A DNA stretch of 64,000 nt from Chamaea fasciata (Eukaryota > Chordata > Aves > Passeriformes > Sylviidae). The stretch spans positions 111,215,745 to 111,279,744 of the forward strand of contig JARCOQ010000002.1 in NCBI GenBank assembly GCA_029207755.1. Reading direction: 5' to 3'. Under the pieces are notes generated by a model. The model was not told the origin of the DNA and ran no database searches. It was given only the letters and a program-made list of their open reading frames with translations. Made by a program: the position numbers and the translations under genes. Positions 1 to 11,962 of the stretch are shown in pieces. Every line of letters begins with the position of its first letter. The stretch's first letter is position 1.

Positions 1-1590
1 AATAATTTCATTTTATAAGAAGATTAACACAGAGCAGAAAGCTTTAGCTCTGGCTGGGAAAAGAACATATACTTTGTGCTAGCAGAGTTCTCTGTAAGTG
101 GCATTCTGTCCGGTTTGTTAATGCAACTCTTCAGAGATAAAAGAAGCCACAAGGGGAAGAGGAAATAGCATTCTTTTTTTCTGCCCAACATTACCTCAAC
201 TAAAGCCCATTCTGATTTCAGCCCTTGCCAGGCACAACTCGAGCACTCCCAGCAGAGCTATCTGCAATGCACTGTTAAACTGCACTACAAAGTTTTGATA
301 AGTGTCCTGCCATTTTTATCATGCTCAGCGGGGACAATCTGGTCAGGTGTTTTTCCTGTGCTTGTTGAATTCCAGCTATATTTGGAGACCAACTGTTCTC
401 TGTCCTGCTTTCTCCAATTAACTGTGTGTGTAAGGGTGCAGAGGTGAAGGTGGGAATTAGGCAGGAAAGAGATAGTGAGACTTTCTTGAGAGTACATAAA
501 ACTGCTCTTAGAAAAGGCTGAAAGCCATACTGAAAGTAACGAGCACAATCTTAGTCATCTGTAGATGTGAAAGGGAATGAAGGCTAAGGGTACACAGAAT
601 GGAACCAAAAGCGAAGGCTCTGGTGAAAGTTACAGGAAATACTAGAACATTTATGTCTAAAATCCAAGGGTCACCATTATTCACAGCACAAGGAGTTCTG
701 TAACAGTCCACTGCTCAACTACAACTCCATTCAACTTCATCATCTCCTACACAGCTGCAGTCTTGCAAGAAAATTAATGGAAACCCTACAAGTTCCACTG
801 CTTGCAGAATCAAACTTGGAAAAAAAAAAAAAAGCCACATATACCTGAGATTATGTTGAACTTCACCCAAATGACCTGTGGTTCAAGCACAGTCTCAAGT
901 GAAGAGCGTCACCACAAGAGGAACAGTGCCAAGTCAAGAGGAGAGCTTTACCACTCTGCTCCCAAACACACTTGTCACATCAGCAATCCACTGACAGCAA
1001 ACATGCCACCTTGGACTCCATCCTATTTCCTTCAGAGCAGGAGAGGGGGAAAGGCCACAAAGTTTATTTTGGCCTTGAAATTAATGAGTAAGATAACATG
1101 ATGAGCTAATGAGATTATTACTGCTCTGAAGAATGAGCAGCAAGATTCACGGAAACTCTGACACTTTCCTTTCTCACACCACACAGGCTCTCTGCCTAAT
1201 CAATGAGGAAATATGAAGATTAAAAGAGAAAAAAAGTATCGGAGGGAAAGAACATACAAGCGTGCCATCAAACAGGTAACCATCTCAACACAAAAACTGA
1301 ATACATTGTATTCATCAGAATACAGTGTATTAAAAGCTCTAAGGGGATAATCAGCGTGTTTATTTATTTAGATGCCTACACATTAGGCTAAGACCCTAAT
1401 ACATCCACCAGCATCCTCTGAGCAGAATCCAGGCACAACAGCATCCCATTTGGTTGTCTCTCTCAGATCAATAGGGTTTGCTCTTCTCCATTTTGCACCG
1501 GCAAACCGTGCACCCAGGCACAGCCCGGCTCTTCCGAAACGGGCTTTCCTTCTCTCTTTCTTTTTGTTTAAAGCCGCTCCCCTACTTTTT
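1..1590. other. AT-rich non-coding flank, no gene seen
   Basis: No reading frame here resembles a protein family and no splice-site-flanked exon stands out. An A run lies at about 820-833. If the CpG island to the right is a leftward promoter, this stretch would be first-intron sequence; that is an inference from the island's orientation clues. Confidence 0.5.
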
Positions 1591-1591
1591 G

Positions 1592-1662
1592 CCCATCCAT
1601 CCATCCATCCATCCATCCATCCATCCATCCATCCATCCATCCATCCATCCATCCATCCATCC
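1592..1662. repeat. (CCAT)n tetranucleotide microsatellite
   Basis: An uninterrupted array of about 17 CCAT units begins just after a GCC and ends where the GC-rich island begins. It creates artificial His-Pro-Ser-Ile and Met-Asp-Gly-Trp repeats in open frames on both strands. Those frames are not genes. The array length is probably polymorphic between individuals. Confidence 0.97.
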
Positions 1663-1669
1663 CTCGCAC

Positions 1670-2940
1670 TCGGCGGGGAGCCCAGCCGCCCTCCTCCCCG
1701 CAGGGAGCCGCCAGCCTGCGCCTCCCGGGACGGCGTCCATCTCACCCGGGATGGGCAGGATGCTTTCCCAGCCGGGACCATCGTGCCCTTCCCCGCACCG
1801 CTGCCGTCCCCCCGCCCCGGGTACCGCCCGCCGGCCGGCGCACAAAGCGCTGCTCCCGCCGGCGGCACCGGCACCGCCGGACCGAGCCGGGCTGGGCCCG
1901 GCGCGGCTCCTCCCGAGCCGCCGCAGCGGGGGCGATGCGCCGGGGCCTTTCCGAAGGGGCTCCCGGCCGAGCCCCCGGCGTGCGGCAGCTCCGGGCGGGG
2001 GATGCTGCCCCGCGGCCGCCCAGGGTCCGCCGCCCGCCTCCCCCCCGCATCCCGCTACCCGCGCCTCGCCGGCGGAGCGGCACCAACCTGCAGTCCCCGC
2101 CGCCGCCTCCTCCTCCTCCTCCTCTTCCTCGGGAAGAGCCGGAGCTGCCTCTGCCCGCTTCAGCCTCCAGCCCCCGGCGGCGGCGGGCTGGCTGGGCGCC
2201 GCTGCCCTCGGGAGGCGGGGAAGGGGCGAGCGGGGCGGGCGGCTGCGGGAGCGTCGCTCATTGAGTGCGGCAGCCCCGGCTGTCGCTGCCGCCGCTCCCC
2301 GCAGCCGCTACTTCCTGTGCGGCGATGGTTCAGTTCCTCCCGGGCCGCTGGGGGCAGGAGAGCCGGGGGGCGGAGGAGGAGGAGGAGGAGGAGAGGAGGG
2401 GGAAGGTCGGGTCAGATAGCGGGGGCGGCAGCGGCCGCCGCCGCCGCTCCTCCCGCCGGGCGCGGCTCCGCCCCGCAGCGCCCGGCCGGGGCTCCGCGCT
2501 GCCCGCGCCGCAGCGGGAGGGACGCGATGCGGAGGAGCCGGAGCCGCCCCCCCTGAGCCCGCACCGCCCCAGCGCCCATCACCCCGCGCTGCCGTGGGGA
2601 GATCGCCCAGCCCCGGGCTCTCCCGCAGTCCCAGCGCTCTCCCGGGGCCGCTCACCGGAGAGACATGGCTCTGGCGGCCGCCGCTGCCCCCGGGGAGCGC
2701 GGTCCGTGTGCGCCCGCCTGCCCGGCAGCGCATCCCGCGGCACGCAGGGAGGGAGGGATGCAGGGATGCAGGGATGCAGGGAGGGAGGTGCCCGAGGGCC
2801 CGGCCCCGCCGCAGCCGCCCCGCGGGGCTGGGAGGGAACGGGCGGCCCACGGCTGGGGTGGGCGAAGCTCCCGGGCACGGGGGATCTGTGTGGGAGAAAA
2901 GGCGGAGATGGAGCGGTGGGGGATCGATGACGGAAACTCT
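1670..2940. promoter_or_regulatory. CpG island promoter of an unidentified gene
   Basis: About 1.25 kb is extremely GC-rich and full of CpG, unlike every other part of the window. It contains GC boxes (for example around 2,215-2,245), an ETS-type ACTTCCTG at about 2,309-2,316, GGA and CCG trinucleotide runs, and no TATA box, all typical of a broad housekeeping or developmental vertebrate promoter. A consensus-like splice donor (CCG|GTGAGC) is readable on the minus strand at about 2,654, just after an ATG in fair Kozak context. I saw no comparable plus-strand donor. Two CCAAT boxes in minus orientation lie about 200 bp to the right. Together these favour a leftward transcript, but the gene cannot be named. 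The many long frames across the island come from base composition. Confidence 0.85.
2757..2787. repeat. Short GGGATGCA tandem repeat
   Basis: Three to four near-perfect copies of an 8-bp GGATGCAG-type unit lie inside the right part of the CpG island. This is a minor local expansion with no known function. Confidence 0.7.
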
Positions 2941-3131
2941 CAGTGAGGCAAGAAACGGGCACGTAACAGTGTTACTAAACGGCACGGTCCCGGGGCGGGA
3001 TGCAGGAGAGGAGATGGAGGGGTGGGGGCTCGGTTGCAGGCGCTCCATGCGCTGTAGATCCGTGCACCGCCAAGGACCGGGCGTGGTGGAAGCGCTCCAT
3101 GGAAGGAGCAGGATCTCGCCTGGGCTGTTTG

Positions 3132-3147
3132 ATTGGTATTTGATTGG
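3132..3147 (-). promoter_or_regulatory. Tandem CCAAT boxes (NF-Y type)
   Basis: Two ATTGG pentamers on the plus strand (3,132-3,136 and 3,143-3,147) read as CCAAT on the minus strand, with 11 bp between equivalent bases. CCAAT boxes bind NF-Y and commonly sit 60-200 bp upstream of start sites. Their place to the right of the CpG island agrees with leftward transcription. Function is inferred from motif and position only. Confidence 0.45.
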
Positions 3148-3440
3148 TACAAATGTGACACCGACACACTGACGGCGTCTTTTTGTTCCTACATAAAAAC
3201 ATAAAGGAGCAGGTCGGAACGCATCAAAGGCAGTACAAGTTCGGTCCTTTTTTCAGAGAAAGTTTTAAAAGATGATGGGTTTGTTTGGAATCATTCTCGT
3301 TCTCCTCAGGGCGTGACGGGATTGCATGCAGGGTCTGTCCTGACCAGAGAAATTCAGCATGAAGAGGTTTTTATGGGCAATAATGAGATAGGGAGGTCTT
3401 CCTCTGCTTTCTTGGATGCAGCATGGGAAGTGTCAAGGAA

Positions 3441-3558
3441 GAAAAGAAAAGAAAAGAAAAGAAAAGAAAAGAAAAGAAAAGAAAAGAAAAGAAAAGAAAA
3501 GAAAAGAAAAGAAAAGAAAAGAAAAGAAAAGAAAAGAAAAGAAAAGGGAAAAGAAAAG
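3441..3558. repeat. (GAAAA)n pentanucleotide microsatellite
   Basis: Twenty-one perfect GAAAA units (3,441-3,545) are followed by an imperfect purine tail. One strand is pure purine for more than 100 bp. The array creates Lys-Arg-Lys-Glu repeats on one strand and Phe-Leu-Ser repeats on the other, which are not proteins. Confidence 0.97.
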
Positions 3559-3559
3559 T

Positions 3560-4858
3560 TGAATCGGAACATTTTTAAATACCTGTTCCTAGTGTTATCC
3601 TTCAAATACCTTACTGAAGCCACCAAATAATTAGGTATAATCTCCAAGACAGTGAGTGCTTGCAGCTCTTAAAGCTTTTTCTTCAAGATCACATGTGTTC
3701 ATTACCTCTGAAAGAGAGTTCCAGAATACAGATTTTGAGGAGACTAGCATTAGGCAGTAACATGGAAGTAGAGGATCACAGTGTTCTCTGAATCTTCACA
3801 ATAAAGCAAATGTTACCCTCAGCAGCTATGTTAGACCTATATATATATAAAAGTGGATTTAACTGTGGTTTAGGTTCCAAATGTTCTCCCTCTTTTGCCT
3901 GTGATATATAACATTGAGAACATCATAACTCGACCTACTTTAGAAAAATACACACAAGGAATATCTAAATATTTATGCTCTGTGTTTACTCGAAGTGCCA
4001 TTAGATCCCTTTATTGCTGTGCTTTTGCTGCCATCACAGAACTCTCAACTGGTTTCCAGTTGCAGTAGGAGGCAGAGATTCTGCCCTGAGGTCAGGTGGG
4101 TGTGCTGCTTTTCCTTCCCTCTCTCTCCTCCAGCACAGCCTCCTCCTGGCAGTTCTGATCAGCCTCATCTGATGCTGCTCAGCCCACACCACCCTGGCCA
4201 ACCACAAACCCTTTGGCTGATCTCCTGTGCTGGTGTAGCTTTATAGAATGCTGTCATAAATTCCAGCACCCTCCCTGGCTTCCTGGAGAATATCACAGGT
4301 GTATTTCAGTCCTTCCATGGAATGGAGACAGGACAAAGGCAATTCCTTTGAGGTTCCTCTGAAGTGCTGAGCCTCCTCTTTGCCTTCGTTCTCCACACAG
4401 GTATTTGCAGCTCATTTTTTTTCTGCAACTTTTGTGTTTGGACAAGGATGCTCACAGAGTAGTGCTTCAATTTTTTTTTTTTCTCTCTGTGTGAACTTTA
4501 GTTTACTTCACACATCCTTTTCCAGATAAGAAACAGCTCATTCAGAGAAATGATCTCATAGAAGTAGCCCATGGCAGTTTGACTGCAGAAACGGAGCATG
4601 ATGTAATTCTTCAGTCAGAAAAATACTCAGATTTTATCACCAACAGGATGACAGTTAAGCTTGCCTGACCTGTTTCTGGTCTTCCCAAATTTTAACTACA
4701 GCAAGGTATAAATTCCCTATATTATTATATACCGGCAGTCCTACTTGCAGTGCTTATTGTGTCCAGTGAGAGTGTTGTGCACATAAAAATCAAATGATCG
4801 AAACTAAAATCTGAAAGGATGATGCATTCATAGGGTGTTTAACATGAGATAGATAAAT
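3560..4858. other. Non-coding, no gene seen
   Basis: This is AT-rich sequence with a short (TA)n at about 3,839-3,849 and a T run near 4,471. I see no exon-like frame and no recognisable mobile element. Confidence 0.5.
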
Positions 4859-4938
4859 TTAAAAAAAAAAAAAAAAAACAACCACAAATTTAAAAAAAAA
4901 AAAAAAAAAAAAAAACCAAAAAAAAACACAACCCAAAA
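4859..4938. repeat. A-rich tract with C interruptions
   Basis: Two long A runs and a third shorter one are separated by C-containing spacers and one TTT. The tract may be the decayed A-tail of a retroposon, but no retroposon body can be recognised beside it. Confidence 0.9.
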
Positions 4939-4939
4939 G

Positions 4940-7670
4940 GAAGTACTTTTAAAGTTTAGAAATAAAAATGCTGAATACAGGAACACCATTTTAAAAATCT
5001 CCCGAAGGTAGCCCTTACAAAGTTTGCCAAGGAATGAATTTCCATATTCCTGCTCTGCTGTGTTCTGACATCTTCTGGCAAATTACATCTTCTGTTTCTC
5101 AGCACTAAGAGAGCTCTCTGAAGTTCTGGCCATTACCTGTGGGGTGAAACTGAGAGCAACTGTCCTGATATGTATCCATTATCATCCCCAGGACTAAAAT
5201 AAACTCTGCCACAGAAGAGTTTGCTGTGTGCATGAAGCAAGATTTCAAATAAAGCACAACTAACCTTTTCAATTGAGCAAAATCCACTTAACATATCAAA
5301 GCAGTTGAAATCTACTCGAGAGCATGAGTGAAGCAGCTATTTCAGAGAACCCCAACAGGTCTGCAGAGTATCCTGGAAAGAAAGTCTCCTGCACTGATCT
5401 TCACATGTCAGTTTTTCTGAAAGTGTGAGTATAATCAGAAACAGATTTTCTCTCCACCTGAAGAGACTCTTAGTACCCATTTCACGTGTTAGAGCCCCTC
5501 CCTCCCCAGATCTCATTCTGACTTCTCAAACCACTGGTTAGAAATCACTTGGGAACATTTTCATGTTAGTTTTCAGTTCTGAGCTGTGTCTAAGGCGTGT
5601 TCAACACCCTGGTGCAAAGGCAGCTCCTCGTTGTTTCCAGCCAAGTGCAGAGAAGCCCCAGTTCCCTTCTGGTGTGAGCAGAATCCCGGCAACCACGTGG
5701 ATATTGATACAGCAGGTGCTGCATGAGCTGCTGAAGGGTCAAGGAGACTTGAAGCTGACACTGAATTTGGGCTCATCTCTTCTTAAAAATTCAGGGGTGC
5801 TCCAGCCAGAGCAGATGCACAGCTTTGGTCACATGTGTGAAGCACAACAGCAACAACACTCATTTTCTGGTGTTGACACATCCTCTTCTAAATTTAAGCT
5901 CTAATTGGTTTGAGGTCTCAAGAAAAAACACATGCTGACACAATGCATTAGCGTGCATGTGATACAAAAGATGGAGAAAGCCAGAATTCATCTCCTGAAG
6001 TGGTTAATGCTTTAAATCCAACATGACTGAATATCCGCTTAGCTTACCAAATGTTCAGCATTGCCTTCTACTCATTACTGCAATATTCCCTGTTCTGCTG
6101 TGCTCCTGCCAGTGTTGTGCTGTTGTTAATGACAAATGAACAGAAACCTGTACGATGAGCACAGCTTTCCACCAGTTACCTGAAAACTAATTGCTGTTTG
6201 AGCTGAAATTTCTTGATGCATAAACTTTTTTTTTTTTCCCCCTTTGGGAAAGTGTAGTCAGCTTTCATTTGGCCATTTTTGAGTTATACAAGCATTAAAA
6301 AAAGTCCTATCACCATAATCACAAAGGGTTCCAGTATGGTAGAAGAAATGACAAGAAATAAAGAAGCTGCAAGCTAAAAATACATATAGAGAGGGCATTT
6401 CAGAAGGGACTGCTGATTTAGAGTGCTTGTGTATACTTCAAGAGCCCAGCTTTTCAAAAGCTGTTGAGTTTATATAAACAGTTCCCTTCCAGATGTCTCT
6501 GTTATATATATGCTTGTTATTTTTCTCTCTCTCTCCTCTCAGATTCAGTGTTAGCTCAATTAGGAATGAACTCAGAAAGTCTGGTAGAATTGCTTATGAG
6601 ACTGGAACACAGGAATTCCTGTTTTAGGAGTGCCAGATGATTTTAGGCAGAGGTGACATCCCTAGATTTTCCCTTCCATGTGCAGAGTTTAAAAAACTTC
6701 AAGCAACCAAGCAGAATTTAAGCAGGAAACTTAGTCACCTCTGTGAGGTGGGAGGTATGGAAGGCAGCTTAAATTCCTTTTGTGCACTTTAAACACCTAA
6801 GTGCTTAGCTGCTGTTGTGGTTGGAAATGGACTTTAAATCATATTAACTCCTGATGCCTTGTACATTTCCTTGAATGAAATCTTAACAAAAACTACATAC
6901 TGCCAGCAACAGATAAGTATGGGCATATGCTTTACTTGTCTGTATCTTTTCAAAGGGTGACGACGTTTAAAAAGATAAATAAAAAGTAATGTAATGTTAA
7001 ACTGTTTCATCGGGCGGAACTAAGGAGAATCAGTATTGTCTCTTTTCCACTGGAAAATTAATTCTACTTCTTTACAGAAGAGTCTTCCAATACAAAAATC
7101 ACATGATGCTGGGAAATAGGTCATGCTGCTCAGCAAAGAACAAAACCTTGCACAATACAAACACACAATACACATTTTGCTGTAACTACAATCCCTGCAC
7201 CTTCTCTCCAAATTTAATTTGTTGTCTTTGGATGCCCTGAGGTGAATTTTAGTTCTGTTCTTCTCCCATGGCATTTGGAGCTGAACCAAACACTCTTGAT
7301 TTATACTGAAATTGCATATTTTTGCCCATAGTCTGGGGGCTCTGCTTTGTACATCTTGTTAAGGAAAAAAAGTACCCATTAAGGTTAGTGGGAGCTTTTC
7401 TGTACAAAGGAAGCAGAATCACAGTCCTACACATAATTGAATGTGAGGAAATACTGGAAAAACACTATTTTGGTTTAACCCCTCTTAGCAGTATTTATTC
7501 ACCCCCTCTCTTTGCAGTTTATTTTCAGCCTCAGGAGCCTGAGCAAGGCTCGCTGTCCCAGCCAGGCCTGTTTCCCACTGATAACACAGGCAGCCCAGGG
7601 AGTGTAAACATCTGTACTTTAGATGCTGAGTGGGAAATGAATCCAACATATGCTGTGTTTGTGGCTGCAG
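4940..7670. other. Non-coding, no gene seen
   Basis: This is mixed-composition sequence with short chance reading frames only. A T run ends in C at 6,228-6,242. No repeat family is recognised. Confidence 0.5.
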
Positions 7671-7675
7671 AAGCA

Positions 7676-7760
7676 CGGATCTGGAAGGGACCCTGGAGAT
7701 CACATAGCCCAGTGCTCGTTTATCTGGTCCAAGTGCTACATGACCACTTCAGATAAAATT
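7676..7760 (-). mobile_element. Short degraded CR1 3'-region fragment
   Basis: The segment beginning CTGGAAGGGACCCTGGAGATC, followed by a CCAGTGCTC-like stretch, resembles the reverse complement of the CR1 3' end (usual form: GGAAGGGACCTCTGGAGATCATCTAGTCC). CR1 is the main non-LTR retrotransposon of birds. The fragment is short and diverged, so the assignment is tentative. Confidence 0.5.
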
Positions 7761-7769
7761 AAGGGGTCC

Positions 7770-10700
7770 TGAAATGCACCCATGAAGGTTTTCATTTACC
7801 AATAGAGAGCCTTCTGTTCAGCTTTGAGTGACTCTTTACTTGGTTTCCTTTAATGAACTGATTTTCTTGTTTGCATGCATGTAGGTTTGGTCCTGAGTTT
7901 TAGTGTCCTGTTCCATCACCCACCCCCTGACAGATTATGAGCTGAGCACAGCCCCCAGATCACAGAGTGAAAAAGTGTTAATCTATAGAAAATATCTATA
8001 CAGAGAAGTAGGATGGGGTAATGAAAACCCTACTAAACTCATGTGGTCAAGGAAACAGAGTGGAGTTCACTGGGGGATTCTTAATTCTGTATTTCCTGGT
8101 GTTTGCCACAGACACAGGAAATTGGTTTGACACTGTTTGAGTCTCTAAAGTAATTCTGGAAGCTTAGTCAATTGATTTCCCTTCTCATTGCCGGAGTGGT
8201 GGACCTGGGCCAAAATGTGAATGCAAATTAGGTCCCTGGGCTTTGGGAATGCATCAGGAGAGGTTCTCTGCCAACCACAGTACCTTGGTCTCTAGAGGCA
8301 CTCACGCACTGCTTGGTTTTGCTGTGTTTACAGTGGTGGTCAGCACTGCAGGCCGATTTACAGCTGAGTCTTGACAAAGCAGCACACCTACTTCATGCAC
8401 TGCTCCAGTAAAAACTTCATCACCCAGAGCTAAGCTGTCTCTTCTGGCTTTGGCCAGAGCTGCTGGCAGGGTGCCCTGTTATGTATAAACATGTAAACCA
8501 CAAAAAGATAAAAGACTGCAGCGTGCCAGATCCCTAATATAGATGAACACTTGGTTTCTTACCTCTGTGAGGAAGAAGTTGCTTTTTTCCTGGTTTTGGA
8601 AGCATTTGCAGTTCAGTAAGATGCTGTTACATGGAAGGGGATGTGCTTTCCCATCATGGTTTTGATTTACTTCAAAATGCTTTTTCTGGAGTAATCGATT
8701 GCTTTGCCAGCCTGAAACTCAATAAACATGGTTTTAAAAGGGCAAAGACTTAGTGGTGCTGCAGCCTGCACCATAAATCTCCGTTGATTTATTAATGAAT
8801 GAATGAGGCCAGAGATGATTGTCCAATATTATCTGCCACCATTGTTTACAATCCCTGATTTATGGGCCTGACTCTTTGTTTTCTCAGGTGTGATTTTGGT
8901 GATGCTTGTGGAGTCAGACTGGCAGTGTGACAGTACGCCCAAGAGGAAAACCAGCCCCTATTTCTGACATCAGTTAATGTAGGCACAGATACTAGATAAG
9001 CCCCCAAGCTCAGGTGGGAACAAGTAACCAAGTTGTGGCAACATTTCTCTTAGTCAGGCTCATTTGTATGGTTTTCTCTATGTGGTAATCTCTAGCATGA
9101 GTAATTTTCCCCACACAATGAAATGAAAATTGAATGTCACACTATCTGTTTGGTCTGTACATCTGTTACTGGGGCTCAGTTTTGCAGAATGGTGAATTTT
9201 TCTGCAGTTTAGAGTACATACATAATTTATTGCAGATTTCAGTGTAATTGTCACTTTTCTGAGGCTGAGTGGAGAAGGAAAAGGAGCCAGTGGACATCCC
9301 TCCCTGCAAGAGCATGAAAGGCATTAGTAATTCACACAGCCTTAGAAATCCCATGGCTGATGTATTGCTGCTTCAAAGTCTACGTTCACAAAATGCAAGT
9401 TTGGAGAAATGCCAGTTCCACAGTCATGTTACAACCTAGACTTGCCAGAGCTGGGAATGGTAGCAGGGAATGGCAGATTTGGTGTCATCAGCAATCAGCA
9501 GTGCTTCAGCACATCTACAGTTGGGAAGAAATGTTTGGGTGTATTTGTATCGAAAGAGAAAAGCAGCAATTACTGATAGGGAGCCTCTGAGGCACATCCA
9601 AGTGCATCATCACATGAAGCAGACTGTCTCCTCTCAGATTTAAAAAAAAACAACAACAACAAACAAACACACAAAACCCCAAACAAACCCCAAAGCAACC
9701 CCATTTGAAAGAACCAGGGATTCTTCAAGTTCTGGTAAGTGTAATGCACAGTGACCAAATGCCCAAGTAAAGGAATCTGCTGCAAAGGAAATGAACAATT
9801 GGTGCTTCCCAAGTTTCCTGTGAGATTGGGGCTGTAAAAGCCTGTTATGATTTTACTTGATCCTATGTATACACTGAGGATGAGGAGGTCATTATAGCAA
9901 ACTAAGAGCGGGACTGTTAGTCTGGAGTCTAGATTAAAAAGATTTTCAATAGGAGTCTAGATTAGAATATGCCTCTTAATGCAAATATCTTCTGGCCAGA
10001 AATAGGATATCCATTAATCCAAGCGCAAGAACCATGACTGACTTCATGAGACTTATACCTCTGTGAAATCATAGATATGTCAGTATTTAGAGGATTCATG
10101 GAAGAAACACTTCCCATTGTAAATGAGAGAATGGATTTGAGGAACTACCAAACACCCTTGTTGAGACAGAAAAAAAAATACTTTCAGGTAACTTGTTTGG
10201 AAAATGTTTGCTATGGATAATCTGTTGGTAAAAACATAGCTGACATTTCAGAGCTCAAACCAAGCAAATGCAAAGCAACACAGAGGCAATAGATTTTGAG
10301 CAAAGCAGTATCATGGCAAAGAGCTGACTTCTCTAGTAACACCCTGTGAATCACTGTGAGGAAAAGGACAGGCAGAAGAGAACAGGAGGCCAGCTGAAAC
10401 CATCCCAGGAAATCGCTGTGCAGTACAAACGGAATCAAATCAAAAGGATGAGTGGATATGTGCAGACCTTCCAGAAGTGTATTAGCACTCCAGAAGGGAA
10501 GTGGTAGATTTCACATGGCATTTGATATCTGCCAGGAGATACCAATGAAGGAACTGCAAGAAGCAAAGGAAATTCCTCTTCCTGTAACACATCCGCAAGA
10601 CACACAGTCTAAGAACAGAGACCTTTTTTGTATAGCCCTGTTTACAATCCAGGAATCATCAAATTATCACTTGACAATGGAGAAGATTCTAGATGGCAAA

Positions 10701-11215
10701 GCTCACTGAGGTTCCAGACATGGAACCTCAATCAGCCTCAATCAACCTCAAAAACCACTGAGAGGAAACTGAGCTTCTGAAATCAGCACAGGAGACACAC
10801 ACAGATGTGCTGCTTCCCACGTTCTGCAGGATGAGGCACCAAATCAACCTTCACTAAAGGCGCAGAAGCCTTGGATTCAGCAATACTGTGCTGCACTGGA
10901 ATATTGGGAATCTGCTGCTGCCTTCTTGATTTTCTTAAACACAGTCTTGGGCAAGACTCGCTGACAACAATAATAGCAACAGCAGTAATACATGTTCGCT
11001 GATGAGTGGCTTTTGGGATGAGACACAGCTTGTAGGTGTTTCTGCAGTCAGCAGAGCCTCAGGAGCCCTGCTACTGACAGACTTCTTGCAGGCTTGGATA
11101 TCAGGGGAGTTCCCACTAGGAGCTGTGGCATTCCCTCGTCGCAGTGCAAAGTGCAGTGGCTGGTGGCTCTGGGCACTGCAAGACTCTGTGCCAAACATGG
11201 CTGCTGGTAAAGTCA
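7770..11215. other. Non-coding; contains one conserved-looking block
   Basis: No gene is seen. Around 8,670-8,880 lies a block of mixed AT-rich homeobox-like words (GATTTATTAATGAATGAATGA, ATTGTTTACAAT) that looks like a candidate conserved non-coding element. An A/C-only tract lies at 9,642-9,694. Confidence 0.45.
9642..9694. repeat. A/C-only tract
   Basis: Fifty-three consecutive bases are only A or C: a run of A, then CAA units, then AAAC and CCCC-containing units. It is one of about ten such tracts in the window. Confidence 0.9.
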
Positions 11216-11962
11216 TGTCTTGGGTTGCAATATGTAACCAAAAGTGTGTATTCTATTTGCATCTGTTGAAACTGGTTGGGGAGGTGTTTTTCTTTATCTC
11301 TTGTATGACCAATTCCTCATAATTCTGGGTGGGAGGGGGCGGGTGTCTTCTGTTAATGGGCCAGCTGTTAAAACCAGGTGGGGCAGTGTTCTTTATCTCT
11401 TCCCTGACTCATCCTCCCTCCAGGGGATATCAGCTGTTAATGGGCCATCGAGGCTCACTGCATGGCTGATACAACTACATCATCCCATTGGGAGATGCTC
11501 CGCCCAGCAGGAGGAGCCAAGCATTCCTACCTGGATAAAACCTGAGATTCAGAACACCAGGACAGCCCGTTTGCACTGGATCCCCCAAGGAAGACTGGAC
11601 CCATCTCGCCATGACTGGACCCTTCTACAGATTCATCTCTACCCCAACAGAACCACATCTGTCACTCCAGGAGGACTTAATTGGACTGCTCCCAACACCC
11701 TGACCAACAGGGTGTCAAGTCGTATTCTGACTCAGTCAGTATTTCTAGGAATTTTTTTGGTTTGCTTGTTATTTTTTTTTGTACTACATTTTTATTTTTT
11801 AATATCCCTAGTAAAGAACTGTTATTCATATTCCCATATCTTTGCCTGACAGCCCCCTTAATCTCAAAATTATAACAATTCAGAGGGAGGGGGTTTACAT
11901 TCTCCACTCCAAGGGAAGCTGCAGCTTTTCCTGGAAGACACCTGTCTTTCCAAAAAAAGACA
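11216..11962 (+). mobile_element. Solo LTR of an endogenous retrovirus (copy 1)
   Basis: The element starts TGTCTTGGGTT and ends AAAAGACA, so its ends form the inverted repeat TGTCTT/AAGACA with one mismatch. A second copy of the same element lies at 23,126-23,947 in the same orientation. Inside are a TATA-like GATAAAA (11,534-11,540) and an AGTAAAG poly(A)-type signal near 11,810, which set the plus orientation. The 5-bp flanks (AGTCA and AACCA) match at three of five positions, the other two differing by transitions, as expected for an old 5-bp target duplication. Five-base duplications suit ERVL-type (class III) retroviruses. No internal retroviral sequence is attached, so it is a solo LTR. 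The 201-codon plus-strand frame over it is not a gene. Confidence 0.85.

Noticed and set aside
1450..2556. 368-codon plus-strand frame and several other long frames across the CpG island
   Set aside because: Composition is Pro/Ala/Gly/Arg-rich on all frames and includes the CCAT repeat; high GC removes stop codons. No domain is visible.
3313..3647. Lys/Glu-rich and Phe/Ser-rich frames on both strands
   Set aside because: Both are translations of the GAAAA microsatellite.
11244..11849. 201-codon plus-strand frame
   Set aside because: It lies entirely within a solo LTR and is not matched by a clean frame in the second LTR copy.
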